From Spirometra erinaceieuropaei (taxonomy: Eukaryota > Platyhelminthes > Cestoda > Diphyllobothriidea > Diphyllobothriidae), in NCBI GenBank assembly GCA_902702965.1, contig CACRXP010000401.1:42949-106948 (forward strand): a stretch of 64,000 nucleotides of DNA, read 5' to 3'. Below, piece after piece: positions 33,509 through 44,921 of the stretch. The position numbers and the translations under genes are program-made. Each line of letters begins with the position of its first letter. The stretch's first letter is position 1. The notes under the pieces are model-generated. The model worked only from the letters and a program-made list of their open reading frames with translations. It was not told the origin of the DNA and did not search any database.

Positions 33509-35960
33509 AAGCTCAGAGTCGGCAACCACAGCGTAATTCGACTTGTTGTGTAAAGTGAAAGTATTGGTCTTAGAAGGCATCTTGTTTGCGTACTTTCGCA
33601 AAAGTAATCTAACACCCTGTAGTCGCCATTGTGAACCTTGTTTGCGATGGCTCAAATATTTGCATCTGGGTCAGTGTTATATTGATCGCCGCTCTATAAA
33701 GTTGGCATTGCTGATTCTTTTTATTTTTTGTCGTTCGCGAAGGCTATGATTTTGCCTCAATAACCTACTCCCTCAAGGACAACGCCTGACTGGCCCTGCC
33801 TTCTTTTTTGCATCTAATGGGTTCCCAGTAGGACATGAACAGCGAGGTAAAATGGTGTCACAGGAGGTCCTGTGATCCCTATGTGACGTCGGCTTGGTGC
33901 AGCACCGATTCGTAGGCAACAATCGGTCTGTTTAGATCATTGTCTGCATGGAAAAAATCAGATCTTTCTTGGGGCAGTTTCCTTAAAGCCTCAGTAAGTC
34001 ACTCCAACCAAAAAGGCACTGTACTGAATTTGGTTCCTCTCCTGGAGCTCATTGATCTACAGCGTTCTAAACCCCCCTAAAGGAATGTGCCCCTGCTTTA
34101 TAGGTTAATTTCGCTTCAAGTCTCATTTCGCTAAAGCGACGTGTAAGTTACCCTTTCGAACACGCACTGTTGGCGTGTTAAATAATGAAACGTCATAAGT
34201 TAGCACAAGAGAATCTCCATAACGCAAACGTGTGTTCTTAAAAGTCAAACGGTAGTGGAAAAACCACTGTTGCTAAAAAAAATAAGACATATTTGGGTTT
34301 GTAAATCAATATTTACTGATGTAAACATAATTAATTATTCACTGGAAACTAGAGTTTCGGAAAACGGATATATTACACATAGTTTAAATAGCGTTAAAAA
34401 TATGGGTGCATAATTTAATGATGAAAATAATGTAATTTAACAGCAAACAATAAAGATCACTATTTTTGATTGTCTGTTTGCATCACACACAGCAGAAAGC
34501 CTTTCAGACATGCAGATGGCTAGGTTGTCTAAAGTGGGCTGTTCATTGTGATTATCTAGCACAAAATCAAGTTTCTCATGCATGGACTGTTGCCAATGCC
34601 AGTGTCTTTTAATAGGTGCGAAAAGTTTTTAATGGAAGTGAGATCCAAGCTGTTGATAGCGAAGGAAATCGACTGCGGGTCACATGCGGATAGGCTAGCT
34701 ATTCTCTAAAAAGTTTGATTACGGCTGAAAGCCTGGTTAGATTCATACTTCGTTAGAGCGGTAGACAGGGGTATTGTCATGTAAAATTATGTTATCCAGC
34801 CGGCGTTGGTGGATGTCGTTGTAATCTAGAACATCCTACACAATTTTGACAAACACCTTGCTATTGATGGTGTCTGTAGTAGACTGTCAGACTGGCCGCT
34901 CTCTGAATTTAATACCCACTTAAACCATTAAACGTCGACAGTTCTTGATAGTCGTCATTAGCGCAGTATGCTTTTGGGTAATTTTTCGCATATTACCACC
35001 TGGGTCGAATTAATTAGCTTGTCAAGAAATAAGACGTCATTGCAGAGGCAAATTCTCTTCCAGAATAAGGATCCGTAATCAATATATTCCTTGGAAAATA
35101 AAACCGCTCTCTAATAAGTTTTCTACTTGAAAACGGCTCGATCATGGCCTTTTGTTGATGAAGTTTAAATTCCCACATCCTTTAACTAATTATGTTCAGG
35201 GAGAATATCGGCAGACGTTTCCTGTGAATGCACTAATGGACATAGAATGGTACTTTTTAGTGTACGACGAATAAAATCGTAGTCTTCCTTACGTGTGGAT
35301 ACTGTTATGCCGCTAATTTATCGCAAACAGACCAACCTTAATAATATAAATACGCTTGCTACAGACTCATACGACAACCCTTCCGCCGCTAATTTCCTTA
35401 TCCTTTCAGAGTCGACTCCTGAAAGACATTGTCTGAACATAGTTACCGCACGACATGACAGTGGCAGGAATTCGCGCCTACTCAATATATATCTGTTTAC
35501 GCCTATTGTTATCGATGTCGTAAACCAAACCAATGTCGAACAAGTTTATTCCTATATTTTATGGCAAAAAACAACATATACTTTCAAAAACGAATTTTGT
35601 AAGCTGATTTTTGCCATGTGTTCTTAACAACAATGCAAGTTTTCCAACCCACCCTCATCTGATTTTCCTGGAAGTAAAATCGAATTTTCTGTTTCTAGGC
35701 GGTATGTTCTGGGCATTTTTTCTGTTCATATTAATCTTCGTTTACAGCACAATGCATATAAACCGGAAGTTTTAATCTGCAAATTTCCAAAGCGTAGGAA
35801 ATAATCTGGATACCAAGAATGGTCAGATTTTTTCCCGATATGACCTGTTTTTTTAATAAAACTGGCTTGAAGTGAACCGTTCGTCAGTAAGGGGCTTTAT
35901 ATGTCTAAAATCGTTTTCATAAACATGAACAAGAACACCAAATGCATGACATACTTCTCG
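33509..35960. other. No supported gene
   Basis: AT-rich. Very weak PLE-like peptide similarity on the minus strand near 34560-34860 is listed as rejected. A 110-codon frame at 35295-35627 overlaps a 71-codon frame on the other strand and has no motif. Confidence 0.4.
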
Positions 35961-36003
35961 CTAAAAGTTCGGCACGACATTTTATGAGATGGACTACCTA
36001 CTG
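35960..36003. repeat. Isolated fold-back element E terminus
   Basis: ACATTTTATGAGATGGACTA then CCTACTGTATG match the right end of the E family. The rest of the element is not seen. Confidence 0.4.
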
Positions 36004-36189
36004 TATGTCCCGCGTAAGAAAATCGCATTTTTCTTCATGCCTTTAAGAAGATAGCATGTAGAGTTCGTAAAATGTAAGAACTACAGTAGAATTATGGAAG
36101 TGGGTGAGAGTAACTGCCTTTAATCCGACGTCTCACCGAGGGTCCCAACATCCGTACTGACCGCCTCAAGATTCATGAACATCCTGTAT

Positions 36190-36370
36190 CTATTAATCCG
36201 GTGCCGCTGTCTGTGGTAGAGCCAGCATCAGCGTCGTGAAGAAGGAGAAACTATCGCCGCGACAAGAGCTTTATTCGCCTAACGTTTCGAATCCGCGCCC
36301 AAACACATCATCAGAGGCAACAGCAGAAAGGGTCCGAGCGGGAATCCGAAAGGTCAGGCAAGTAAAACCT
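36190..36370 (-). ncRNA. Hammerhead-like motif, PLE/retrozyme-type
   Basis: Minus strand: GCCT (stem I) then CTGATGA (36308-36314). A stem II of seven positions with one mismatch (GTGTTTG/CGGATTC, loop GGCG) leads to GAAA (36285-36288), then CGTT and AGGC, which pairs with GCCT. The C-G pair between GAAA and GTT would be a one-pair stem III, so a single copy is expected to be weak and a dimer would be needed. Downstream GAATAAAGCTCTTGT matches the repeat unit at 38787-38940. Confidence 0.65.
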
Positions 36371-36459
36371 TCGTCCCAGCGATCGTGACGCCTTCTTCAT
36401 GACTGCTTCCTGGGACTCGTCTTTTTGCTTATATTCACAACCTCAGCGTATTACCTTAC

Positions 36460-37130
36460 TTTCTAGTAAAAAAACGTCGGGTTTCGGAAATTAATCCTAC
36501 TCGTTAGTCTGTACGTATCCATCACCTGTTTGGAAGCCGTTAACTTATTAAAAACATTCTTTAAGACTGATTTATGGGTGAGAGATTTACATACTTGCTC
36601 ATCCCTAGGGCAAAGTGGGCCGCAGACGTGTATTTCAAAACGCTGAGAGTGATAAACCGCCGAAAGTTCTCCTATTCATGAAGATATAAAAATACTCTAA
36701 TTGCCACGAACCTACATAAAAAACCGCGCACTCTGGGCAGAAGTTTAATCCCAGTTGGGTGAAGTTCATGCGGTTGACCCTAATATACTCTTACCACCCA
36801 CCTTGTATGCACCAAAAATGGCAGTAACCATCGCAAAGGATAAAAGTCCTTGACAACATTTGGAAACTAAATCTCCGTGACCCTGACGTCTGTTTTTCTG
36901 TGTGGAAAAATTTACATTGTCCAGAAAGCTCTGTCATTTATCTAGTCAGTCTGGCTTACAATTGCTGAAGATTTTCGCGAATAAAATCCTTTTTAATTAT
37001 CACGACGATTCTGCGCGACTCAGTAAACCATTTTATTTTAGAACGACAATTTCGTTTTCTAGTCCGCCCATGGATGTTAAGCCATCTATATGCCCACGCA
37101 GATTTCACTGCAATTAATTTGATAAATTAA
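36460..37130 (+). repeat. Dispersed repeat R3, copy 1 (~0.7 kb)
   Basis: Shares ordered landmarks with 39385-40190: GAACCTACATAAAAAACCGC, AGTTTAATCCCAGTTGGGT, CTTACCACCCACCTTGTATG, TCTGTCATTTATCTAG and ATTTTATTTTAGAACGACAA. Neither copy shows a conserved reading frame. Confidence 0.7.
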
Positions 37131-38221
37131 AGATGCCGGCAGCGCTGCTTGTATGAAATAAGTGGACATCCGAAGATAACCGTACGGAGGGCGATCCAAC
37201 AAATGAAACAGGACGAATAAAATTCCTATGGACGGCCTGCAGTACGTCAGATGCCGAGAACATTCGTCAGCAATTGAACGTATTGTGCAGGAGGCCATCT
37301 TTCCAACGTTAAACATATTTCACAGTAATTTTCTTGCTGAAAAAGTGCACAATTCTGGACGGTAATCAGGCTTTATTTATGTTCGAGCAATTTATTAAGG
37401 TACTAATTCAGTAGCAATATCCACACATTTGCACGCGTTTTTCTTGTAGAGAGCTATTAGCTAAGTGAAAATGTTTTAGCAAACTAGCCGTCAGGAATCT
37501 GTATGGTTCGTGTTCAGTACGAATCAAGGGGCTAAAGCAAGATTTGATTTGCTACTTTATTTTAGAAAAAGCTTTGTTCTACTTCTGAATCACTGATTCG
37601 ACAGTCGCGGAAAGGCATACATTAATCTTATAGAGTAATTATTCTTATGCGCGCAAAGAAACGCGACTTACTTATTTCAGCGGCTAATCTTATCGAGATC
37701 TCTAAGCCCTCACAAACCTCTTTGCATTCTTTTTTCCTTCGATCTTAAATAAGACAATCCTCACCGTAGTCACTCACAGTTGAAGCAGTGAAAAGGTGAA
37801 AACAATCATGCGGAATCTCCAAAAAATAACTTTAAAAATATTCACTTAGGATTACATGATTAATTAAATTTCCTGTACATCAAGTTAACTTTGAAGCCAA
37901 TTTAGCTGACAATGTCCAAAATTGATACTTTCCGCATTATTAAAGCCATCCTGTTTAGATTATTCGCTTATTTGCTTAGACATTCTTCATGTAATTCTGT
38001 AGTCAAGTTTTCTCGTTTTGAACAACTTTCAGCGTTCTGGCACCGTCATATATCTTCAAAAATGGTTATTTCCAATCAGCGTTGAATAAGTTCTTATACC
38101 TGTTTCGTGTCCGAATTTTCTAATTTTTATAGGTAGGCCTAAAGAGTTTCGGATTTATCAGGAATATTTTTAAAATTTGTAATTCAATGGCTCAAATGTG
38201 ATTAAACTCACGTCTCTGGGT
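37131..38221. other. No gene recognised
   Basis: AT-rich, no supported feature. Confidence 0.4.
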
Positions 38222-38306
38222 GGGTTCTCGTAGCTCAAGTGGCCAGAAGATTGGCTGAACTAAGGTCTTCACTCGCTGTCGTGGGTTAGAAACCCACCGA
38301 GCTCCC
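38222..38306 (+). repeat. tRNA-like SINE head, class-II type (family S2)
   Basis: A box CGTAGCTCAAGTGG, anticodon-arm region TTGGCTGAACTAAGGTC, variable stretch, B-box region GGGTTAGAAACCC and CACCGAGCTCCCGAG. A fifth copy of the S2 family, outside the 0.9-3.6 kb duplication. Confidence 0.6.
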
Positions 38307-38499
38307 GAGTTTTCACATCTGCGTCAATATGAACTAAGTGGCTCATTTTATGTGCATATTCACGAATTCAGGCAATGGTGAATACATCTTTATATCAATA
38401 TGTTAGCGCTTTTTTGCAAAAAAGATTGAAAACATTTTACGACGAATGTAGACCTCTGTGCACATTTCGCTATCAGCATTATATAAACGGACAGATATG

Positions 38500-39103
38500 A
38501 TGACATTTCAGTTGAAACTTCACTGTTTTAAAAAGTTCATGATTACAAACCATTTCGGACAGAAATATAACATTCCTTTAGCATGTTATTAGCTACATTT
38601 TCTTAGAGTATACGATTGGAAGAAGACTTAGTTTTCTACCGAATAAGCAAAAGAATAAATATTTTTTAAATGCCTCCACGAAATATAATTGGACTTTTAG
38701 GAGCATCTAAAATCAAGGAGAAAAAATCATGCTACATAAGTAGTCATTTTTTACAGAGTATAGTTTTGCATGCAGCCGGAAGTTCGAGGAATGTATTGGC
38801 CTGAAGTTTCGAATCTCTCTCGAATCCATCATCAGAGACGTTCGCAGATAAAGGTCATGCGATCACTGGAACAAGAAATTTATTGGTCTGACGTTTTGGA
38901 TTCTTATTCAAAGCCATCATCAGAGACATTCGCATATAAAGGAAGTTCGTTCGAAAGCCGGCATCCTGAGGTAAGTGAAATATTAAATAATTATGATGCA
39001 GGTTGACTAATTTTACAACCCTACTTAACTAACCTTTTTGAAACGAAAACGCGTTTCGGAACTTCGGTTGATATTTCATGAGTTAGCTCACCCGCTGTAC
39101 AAT
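38500..39103. mobile_element. Fold-back element E, right part, with nested insertion
   Basis: Right-arm blocks GGAAGAAGACTTAGTTTTCT, GTAGTCATTTTTTACAGAG and the terminus CATGAGTTAGCTCACCCGCT then GTA. A 154-bp insert at 38787-38940 interrupts it. Confidence 0.7.
38787..38940 (-). mobile_element. 154-bp tandem hammerhead-like insertion with 9-bp TSD
   Basis: Flanked by GGAAGTTCG at 38778-38786 and 38941-38949, where intact E copies have a single GAAGTTCG. The insert is one full unit of about 88 bp plus part of a second, in direct repeat. On the minus strand each unit carries GTCT (stem I), CTGATGA, a stem II region, then GAAAC and AGGC or AGAC pairing back to GTCT. The unit nearest 38917 has AAAA in place of GAAA; the one at 38807-38835 keeps GAAA. 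The tail reads CCAATAAATTTCTTGTTCC. Tandem units, minimal stem III and a target duplication are the hallmarks of small retrozyme-like elements. Confidence 0.7.
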
Positions 39104-39384
39104 GAATGAGCGCCGGCCTGGGCATGACGACAACACGGAGAATAAATCGTCCTAATAGCCCTGCATGGTCAGATTATCGAGAAGTTTATGCTTTTGCGAA
39201 ATTCAAAATGAAACTGGCTCCTACTTTCGCCCCATCTGACAGCACGTGACTCCTTTTCTCTGGGATAAGCTGAAGGATCGGGTTCATACCAATACACAAA
39301 GGAATATTTGTGAGTTCACCAAAAACGTTCAAGAGGAGATTTAGGCTCCAGAGCCAGGCATGTTATGAAATACCCATCTTTAAA
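39104..39384. other. No gene recognised
   Basis: Short unassigned spacer. Confidence 0.4.
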
Positions 39385-40190
39385 AAACGTCGTATCCTGA
39401 AAACGGCAAAATCGGCTCTTTTCACGATACTACTTGTATAAAGGGTAATAAAACTGCCATGTTTTTGCACTCTACAGCAGGCGACACATCTCATGATACA
39501 GTAATAGGAGAATTGCCTTGCGGGTTTGTAATCTTGAAAAACATTAAGCCTAATCTCCAGTTACAACGGTCAAATAGACCGTCAGATACTATTGGTTGGT
39601 GAGAAGGTTACACATTCGCTCATTCCTCCAGAAAAGTTAATCACGGGCGCTTTTAAATGATGATAAAATAAGATTACATCCTTGCTTTTAGAAAGGTACT
39701 GTACTGCTTGCAGCTATAACTTGCAGATATTTCATATCCAAACACATGTAAAGACACCATGAACTTTATCAACCTACATAAGAAACTGCACTGTCTGTCA
39801 CGAAGTTAAATCCCGTTTGGATAAAGTAAATCCTCTCTGCGTGCTGACGTTGGAAGAAATTCATGCAAGTGACCTTTATTTCCTCTTACTGCCCACCTAG
39901 TTTGCACAAGAAACGACCGTGACCGTCGAAAAAGTTACAATTCCTCGACAACACCTCGCAATGTTTTGTCAACTGCACCTCACCTGAATCCTTGTTACTT
40001 TGACGTTTTCTTCGCCGTCTGAAAAGTGTTGTGCTAGCTATAAAAGCCTTGTCATTTATCACCTTGAACCGTTTTATTTCAGGTTGACAATTACACTTAC
40101 AGGCACGACTTGTATAATATTAAACTTTAGCACATTTAGTCTTGTATACATTTATACCAACGCAGGTTCTGCCAAGAGAGGTTTGACAAA
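39385..40190 (+). repeat. Dispersed repeat R3, copy 2 (~0.8 kb)
   Basis: Collinear with 36460-37130: GGTGAGAAGGTTACACATTC, ATCAACCTACATAAGAAACT, GTTAAATCCCGTTTGGAT, CTTACTGCCCACCTAGTTTG, TTGTCATTTATCACC, GTTTTATTTCAGGTTGACAA. Confidence 0.7.
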
Positions 40191-40289
40191 TAAATATTGG
40201 TAAGATCGCAGTTGGTAGTCAAACATTATACGCTGATACCGTCGACGTACGTATTTGTTACCAGTAGGTGTGCTTACCTTGTCTAGGGA

Positions 40290-40620
40290 ACTTGTTATCA
40301 GTAGGTGTGCTCTTACTGAGTTGGGCAGGTCACCCGTTTCGGTCAGGCTGTTGGGTTTAATGAGAGTTAGGGTTAGGCTTAGGTTAAGTTTTGGGATTAT
40401 GGTTTGCGATTTAGAGTCAGGTTTCAGTGTTAGGGTTAGGGTTTAGGTTCCCGTTAGGGTTACGGTTGAGGTTAGGGTTAGAGTTAAGGTTAGGCTTAGG
40501 GTTATGGCTGGGTTTTGAGTTAGCGTTGGTTTTAGGATTTCGGTTTCGTTTCGGTTTTGAGGCTTTGGGTTAGGCTTTATGGTTGCGGTCAGGGTTGAAT
40601 TTTAGGGTTAAGCGTAGCGT
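40290..40620 (+). repeat. Degenerate interstitial TTAGGG-type array
   Basis: About 330 bases of TTAGGG-derived repeats with many substitutions (AGTGTTAGGGTTAGGGTTTA, AGGTTAGGGTTAGAGTTAAG). Interstitial and heavily mutated, not a chromosome end. TIR-like ends of element M are not visible around it. Confidence 0.85.
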
Positions 40621-40989
40621 TTAAAGTTCTGCCATTATTCCACCTACTTCAAACGTTTCAGAACTTTCCCTGGTAACTTTACTTTTACCCAGAAACTCCA
40701 GCATTCCTCTACCAGCCCTTTCATTTACCTCACCCATATAACCCTCCTTTCCAACCTGACTGTCTCCCTCGCCATTCCTGGCTACCAACTGCGATCTAAG
40801 CTAAATATCTCATCAGCACGTCCAGATGCAAGCTTTAGGAATCTTAGAAGTCAGGTCGGCAAACTTACGCCTTCGATTACTCTTCAATAGGCCTGTACGG
40901 TAATATAAGTGAGAACAGACTAACAAAAGTTAGATATTCAACAATAGTCAAGATGGGTAGGTAAGTATAGACCGCCTTTTCAGACCTCT

Positions 40990-41112
40990 TCAATGCGCAC
41001 CTGCACCTTAACTTGCTCCTGTGGAGCAGGTTATACTGGTCGAACAACTAGGCGTCTATCCAGGCGGATGCGAGAGCATCATGCCGACCGGATAATCCAA
41101 GGTGTTAAATAA
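40990..41112 (+). pseudogene. PLE GIY-YIG endonuclease, N-terminal fragment
   Basis: The frame reads TCSCGAGYTGRTTRRLSRRM then REHH and soon stops. This is the second half of the GIY-YIG core (Y-x-G-R-T...R followed by R-x-x-E-H) as found in Penelope-like retroelements. Only about 40 codons survive, so it is a dead fragment. Two more copies of the same segment follow within 1 kb in the same orientation. Confidence 0.75.
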
Positions 41113-41221
41113 TCAGCGACTATTCATTTACTAAAATGACCTTGTGGAAAAGGATGACAGTTTAATAACTTTGCCTTTGCTGACGGTAGAATACCCCTGC
41201 TTTAAGTTATAGTTACTGTGC

Positions 41222-41620
41222 ATCAACGTCTTCACTTACTTCTGTGGGACAGGTTATATTTGTCGAAAAATTAGGCGTCTATCCAAAGAGATGCAAGAGC
41301 ACCATCCTGTCTGGCTAAATCGAAATGGAGAAAGGTTTATTTCTAGCTCAAATTCGGCTGACTTGGTTGAGAGCGGCCACCGGGTAAACGTCAACCAAGC
41401 ATTTCGAGTCATCTATAAAGTGTCGGCGAGATACTCCAAAGTCCTGGATCAGCGAATACTTGCGGCGGCAGAGTCAGTGACCATGTGGTTAGCCGACCCA
41501 CCCTTGTGCTCGCATAAAGCGTCTATACAGGCGCTTAGTCTTCCCTGGCCGAAGATGAGCCATGAGCATTTGTGCTTGTACCCCCTGCCATGTCACGTTT
41601 CTACAGTTACGTCCCGCTAA
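41222..41620 (+). pseudogene. PLE GIY-YIG endonuclease fragment
   Basis: Reads CGTGYICRKIRRLSKEMQEH, then a region shared with the next copy (GHRVNVNQAFRVIYKVSARY, RILAAAESVTMWLADP, LCSHKASIQALSLPWPK) to a stop at 41620. The YIG segment is changed to YIC. The C-terminal part differs from canonical GIY-YIG proteins but is conserved among the copies here, so it belongs to this PLE lineage. The RT domain is absent upstream. Confidence 0.8.
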
Positions 41621-41623
41621 GTC

Positions 41624-42500
41624 AGAAACGAAGCTTGGTTCACTGCCTCACCAACCGAGCTGGGAGACGAAGCACTCCAGAGAGACTTGAGAATGAAATC
41701 AAAATTATACGAAACACTGCGAGAAAATCGTTTGTCTGAATAGTTGATTAACAAACATATTGAAGAACCCCCTCCAAAATCTGGGGTGACAACGATTGAG
41801 AAGAAGGAGTTATTTCACACACTGTCATTTCGAGGGGATCCGGCGAGCGAACTTCCCCATTGTCGCTTACACACTACTATCGTGCGCAAGTAGGACTGGT
41901 TTTCCCAAGCACTCGGCTTCCTCGCCATGAGGATAAGAATTAACTGCCTTTTCAGAACTCTTTAATGTGCATATAAGCCTTCACTTGCTCCTGTAGGGCA
42001 GGTTATATTGGTCGAACAGATAGGCGCCTATCCAAGCGGATGCGAGAGAACCATCCTGCCTGGCCAAATCACGCAATTGTGGCCCAATTGGTTGACACCG
42101 GTCACAAGATAGAAGTCAACCAAGCATTCCGAGTAACGTATAAAGTGCCAGCGATGCACTACAAGTGCGTGCGTCAACGAATACTTGAGAAGGCTAAAGC
42201 AGTGGCCGTACGGTCAGTCTACCCAACCTTGTGTTCGCACAGACGTTAAGGCTCCCCTGGGCAAAAACAAGCCCAGCATATCTGTTCACACCTGCGACGT
42301 CGCGTTACAGCGATGAAACAGGGACTGCTAGTTGCCAGACACTTTCCCCTCTCCCTAAACCCCAGATAGAACTAGAATCTGACCACCTAGCTCTGAACTC
42401 CCTTAAACCCTCTCTCCGGATACTGACAATTATTAAAAGTTTAACTTTCGCTATTCTGTCTTTCTATTACAGGGCTGAAGATGAATCATCGAAAGCGTGC
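41624..42500 (+). pseudogene. PLE 3' region: RT-EN connector and GIY-YIG endonuclease
   Basis: Starts in the thumb/connector region (SLVHCLTNRAGRR, TPERLENEIKIIR), continues through frameshifts and stops (KKELFHTLSFRGDPASELP), then the endonuclease TCSCRAGYIGRTDRRLSKRM and the lineage-specific tail (GHKIEVNQAFRVTYKVPAMH, LCSHRR stop at 42249). The first G of the CGAG segment is R here. Sequence to about 42500 would be the 3' untranslated part. The RT catalytic core is missing. Confidence 0.8.
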
Positions 42501-42512
42501 GTTTGTAGGACT
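42471..42512 (+). ncRNA. Weak hammerhead-like motif at PLE 3' end
   Basis: CTGAAGA at 42475-42481 and GAAA at 42491-42494 with a short GATG/CATC hairpin between. Stem I pairing is not evident. Its place at the end of a PLE fragment is suggestive only. Confidence 0.3.
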
Positions 42513-42529
42513 TGACTTTTTGGATGTCT

Positions 42530-43640
42530 ATAGGGATGTCATCGCCAAACTTTAGGAATCCAAAGATTGCCGAAATACTTTATAAAGCATCGTAATTGAA
42601 CTCTTAGCAGTCAGTCTAAACTACCTTGGATGTTGTAATGTGTGTAAGCTGGCCTAACGTACTGCGCGATAAAGCTCTTTTTCCACACTTAATATATTGA
42701 AAATTTACTTTATTGTTGCTAGTTGCCAAACTTCGGGCAGAAATCAAGTCATGCTTATATTTAGTTAATTTTATATGCCAATTGTTACACCACATCCCAT
42801 AGGCATAATATAAAAGGTTTACCAAAACGAACTTCTTCAACCTGAGAGGAGATTTCTCAATCCTCCCTAATCAGGCTAACTGATGTCCGAATTGCTAATT
42901 TCTTGTTTTTAAATATTCTGGCCTGTAGATAGCTGCAGCTATCTACAGTCGAACTTAGTAACAACGTCCACATTTTTGCCTTTCTACACCCAAGCCATAA
43001 GGAGAGATGGCGCCCAGTTATGTGATATTCTACCTCTGGAATGCGTCATAAAGTATCTTAAGCTGATAATTAATTTGTAGTCGGAAGAAGTTCCACGTCA
43101 GCCGTTTGGTAAATGTTTCAATATTTAAATGATATCACTGAGTGCAGTAATAAACCTAGTACGTGCTAAAGTGAGAATGAGGCCATGGGTACTGTCTGTC
43201 CTATGCAATAGTGATTTCTCTGGTAAACGGGAAATGCCATGTTTCTGATTAAATAACATAATTTCATTACCATTTCTGTGCGCCAGCTAACCCTTTTGCA
43301 TATGGTCCTAAGAAAAATTTCCTTCCTGACCGATCTACTTCATATTCACTGTAATTACCCTTCTCTCGAACGATGCAGATACAAAACAATTTACATGAAA
43401 TTTCTAAAAGTTGAACATATGGCTGACAAAACGATGGATTAGCTGCAATTTTTTATTGGTACGTCAACACTTACATTTTATTGGTATGAATGGTTTTACT
43501 TAAAGAGGCCTGTTAACGTTAATTTGCTCATGCCGTTATAGTATTCAGTCGTTTGCATTAGCATTCATCAGGTGTGTATTCATATCAAGTTTACTCAATT
43601 GACCCGGGTTTCCGACTTTTTGTGAATTCCACAGATCTGC
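42530..43640. other. No gene recognised
   Basis: AT-rich, no supported feature. A perfect short palindrome GATAGCTGCAGCTATC is at about 42928-42943. Confidence 0.4.
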
Positions 43641-43870
43641 CGCATCTAGGCTTCGAACTTGAGTTCTTCGTTTATCGGACGTGCTAAATTGACAAGAGGC
43701 GTATCAACAGAACGAGGGTCTATGGCTCAGTGAGAAGGCTTTTGACTTAGTAGTGACCGATGACCGATAAGTCTGGGATTGATTCACATGTCGGCCAGAC
43801 TAAGGGTTGAGCAGGGTTAGCTGATGACGTCTAATAAGCCAAAATTCGTTATCACAATCCCGCCTTTGAG
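43641..43870 (+). repeat. Decayed tRNA-derived SINE
   Basis: Forward A-box-like GTCTATGGCTCAGTGAGAAG, B-box-like GGGATTGATTC, tail GGTTAGCTGATGACGTCTAA and TAAGCCAAAATTCG. This is a diverged S1 relative. An inverted head-like segment (CTTCGAACTTGAG) precedes it. Confidence 0.5.
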
Positions 43871-44921
43871 GAGTTTAACTTAGTCACTATGCGAACGTTT
43901 AGAGCAGACTAGTGTCTTCCGAGGTTGGCCAGAACAGCATTCGCACGTGAGTCCACACGCCCGAATAAGCGGGAAGATGGTGAAATATTTTACTAGGTCT
44001 CTTACTTTGAACGAGAATGGCCTGGCCATCTTGTCATATATATGTTTCACAAGCGCATACGACTTGATCTGCAGTAGCATCTAATATGCAACTGAAATCA
44101 GCCAACTAACGACCGACATGGAAAGTAACGCGCATAATTACATAAACTGCATCATGTAGCTATCACTGAATGTAAGAAATATCTATATACCATACCAGCA
44201 GCATAGGTACTAGCATACGGCACCCATACGTGTTTTGCCGATATTCTGCCGCCACATGATACAGATATGAAGTGGTCGGCGCATCATGGAACCCCGCTGT
44301 TTTCTGTAGGGTTTCTGGTAAATAATTCAATTTTCCAATTTCGACTTTTAAATCTACTCCGAAATTCATGGCTAACTTTAGATCTGTCCGTCAAAATTTG
44401 GCTTAATAGGCTTATTTCGGAAGTAAGTATAAATATTTGGGCCGATATCAATCAATTTCATCGGGAAACCGCATAACAGCTCCAGAAGAGCGAAATTTTA
44501 ATGGTATGTAGAAGTTATATGTATGTTTTGCTATGCAAGATACTCGAATCGCCTTGATATTACCCACTCAGTCCCATTAGACAACGTTTAGGACTTCCCC
44601 TCAGTGTTGACACCCGGACTACTAAAGGTAGCAGTGCATTCCCGCAAACAACACACACATCAGCAGACGGGTATTTCCTCCGTTCCGCCGACTGTTGACT
44701 TGAATCCGTTTTGTTTTCTGTCTAAACGTGTTTTAAAGTTCCGAAAGCGGTCTGGTATTCTTTGAAAAACACTCATAAATAATCACAATTCACGAAACAT
44801 AATATTTTATTTACAGAATTGCAGCTAAGAAGCGGATATGTCGTCCCTCGTTTGACAAATGGGGATTTGGAGCAACAAGTCGCCGTTTCAAATTCCTGAA
44901 TAGTCTCGTCTGGGCTGTTAA
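43871..44921. other. No gene recognised
   Basis: No supported feature. Confidence 0.4.

Noticed and set aside
34560..34860. Possible PLE RT downstream region on the minus strand (fragments such as STNAGWIT)
   Set aside because: Similarity is a few residues with several stops and frame changes; it could be chance.
40290..40620. Chromosome end (telomere)
   Set aside because: The TTAGGG array is internal, heavily mutated, and flanked by PLE sequence.
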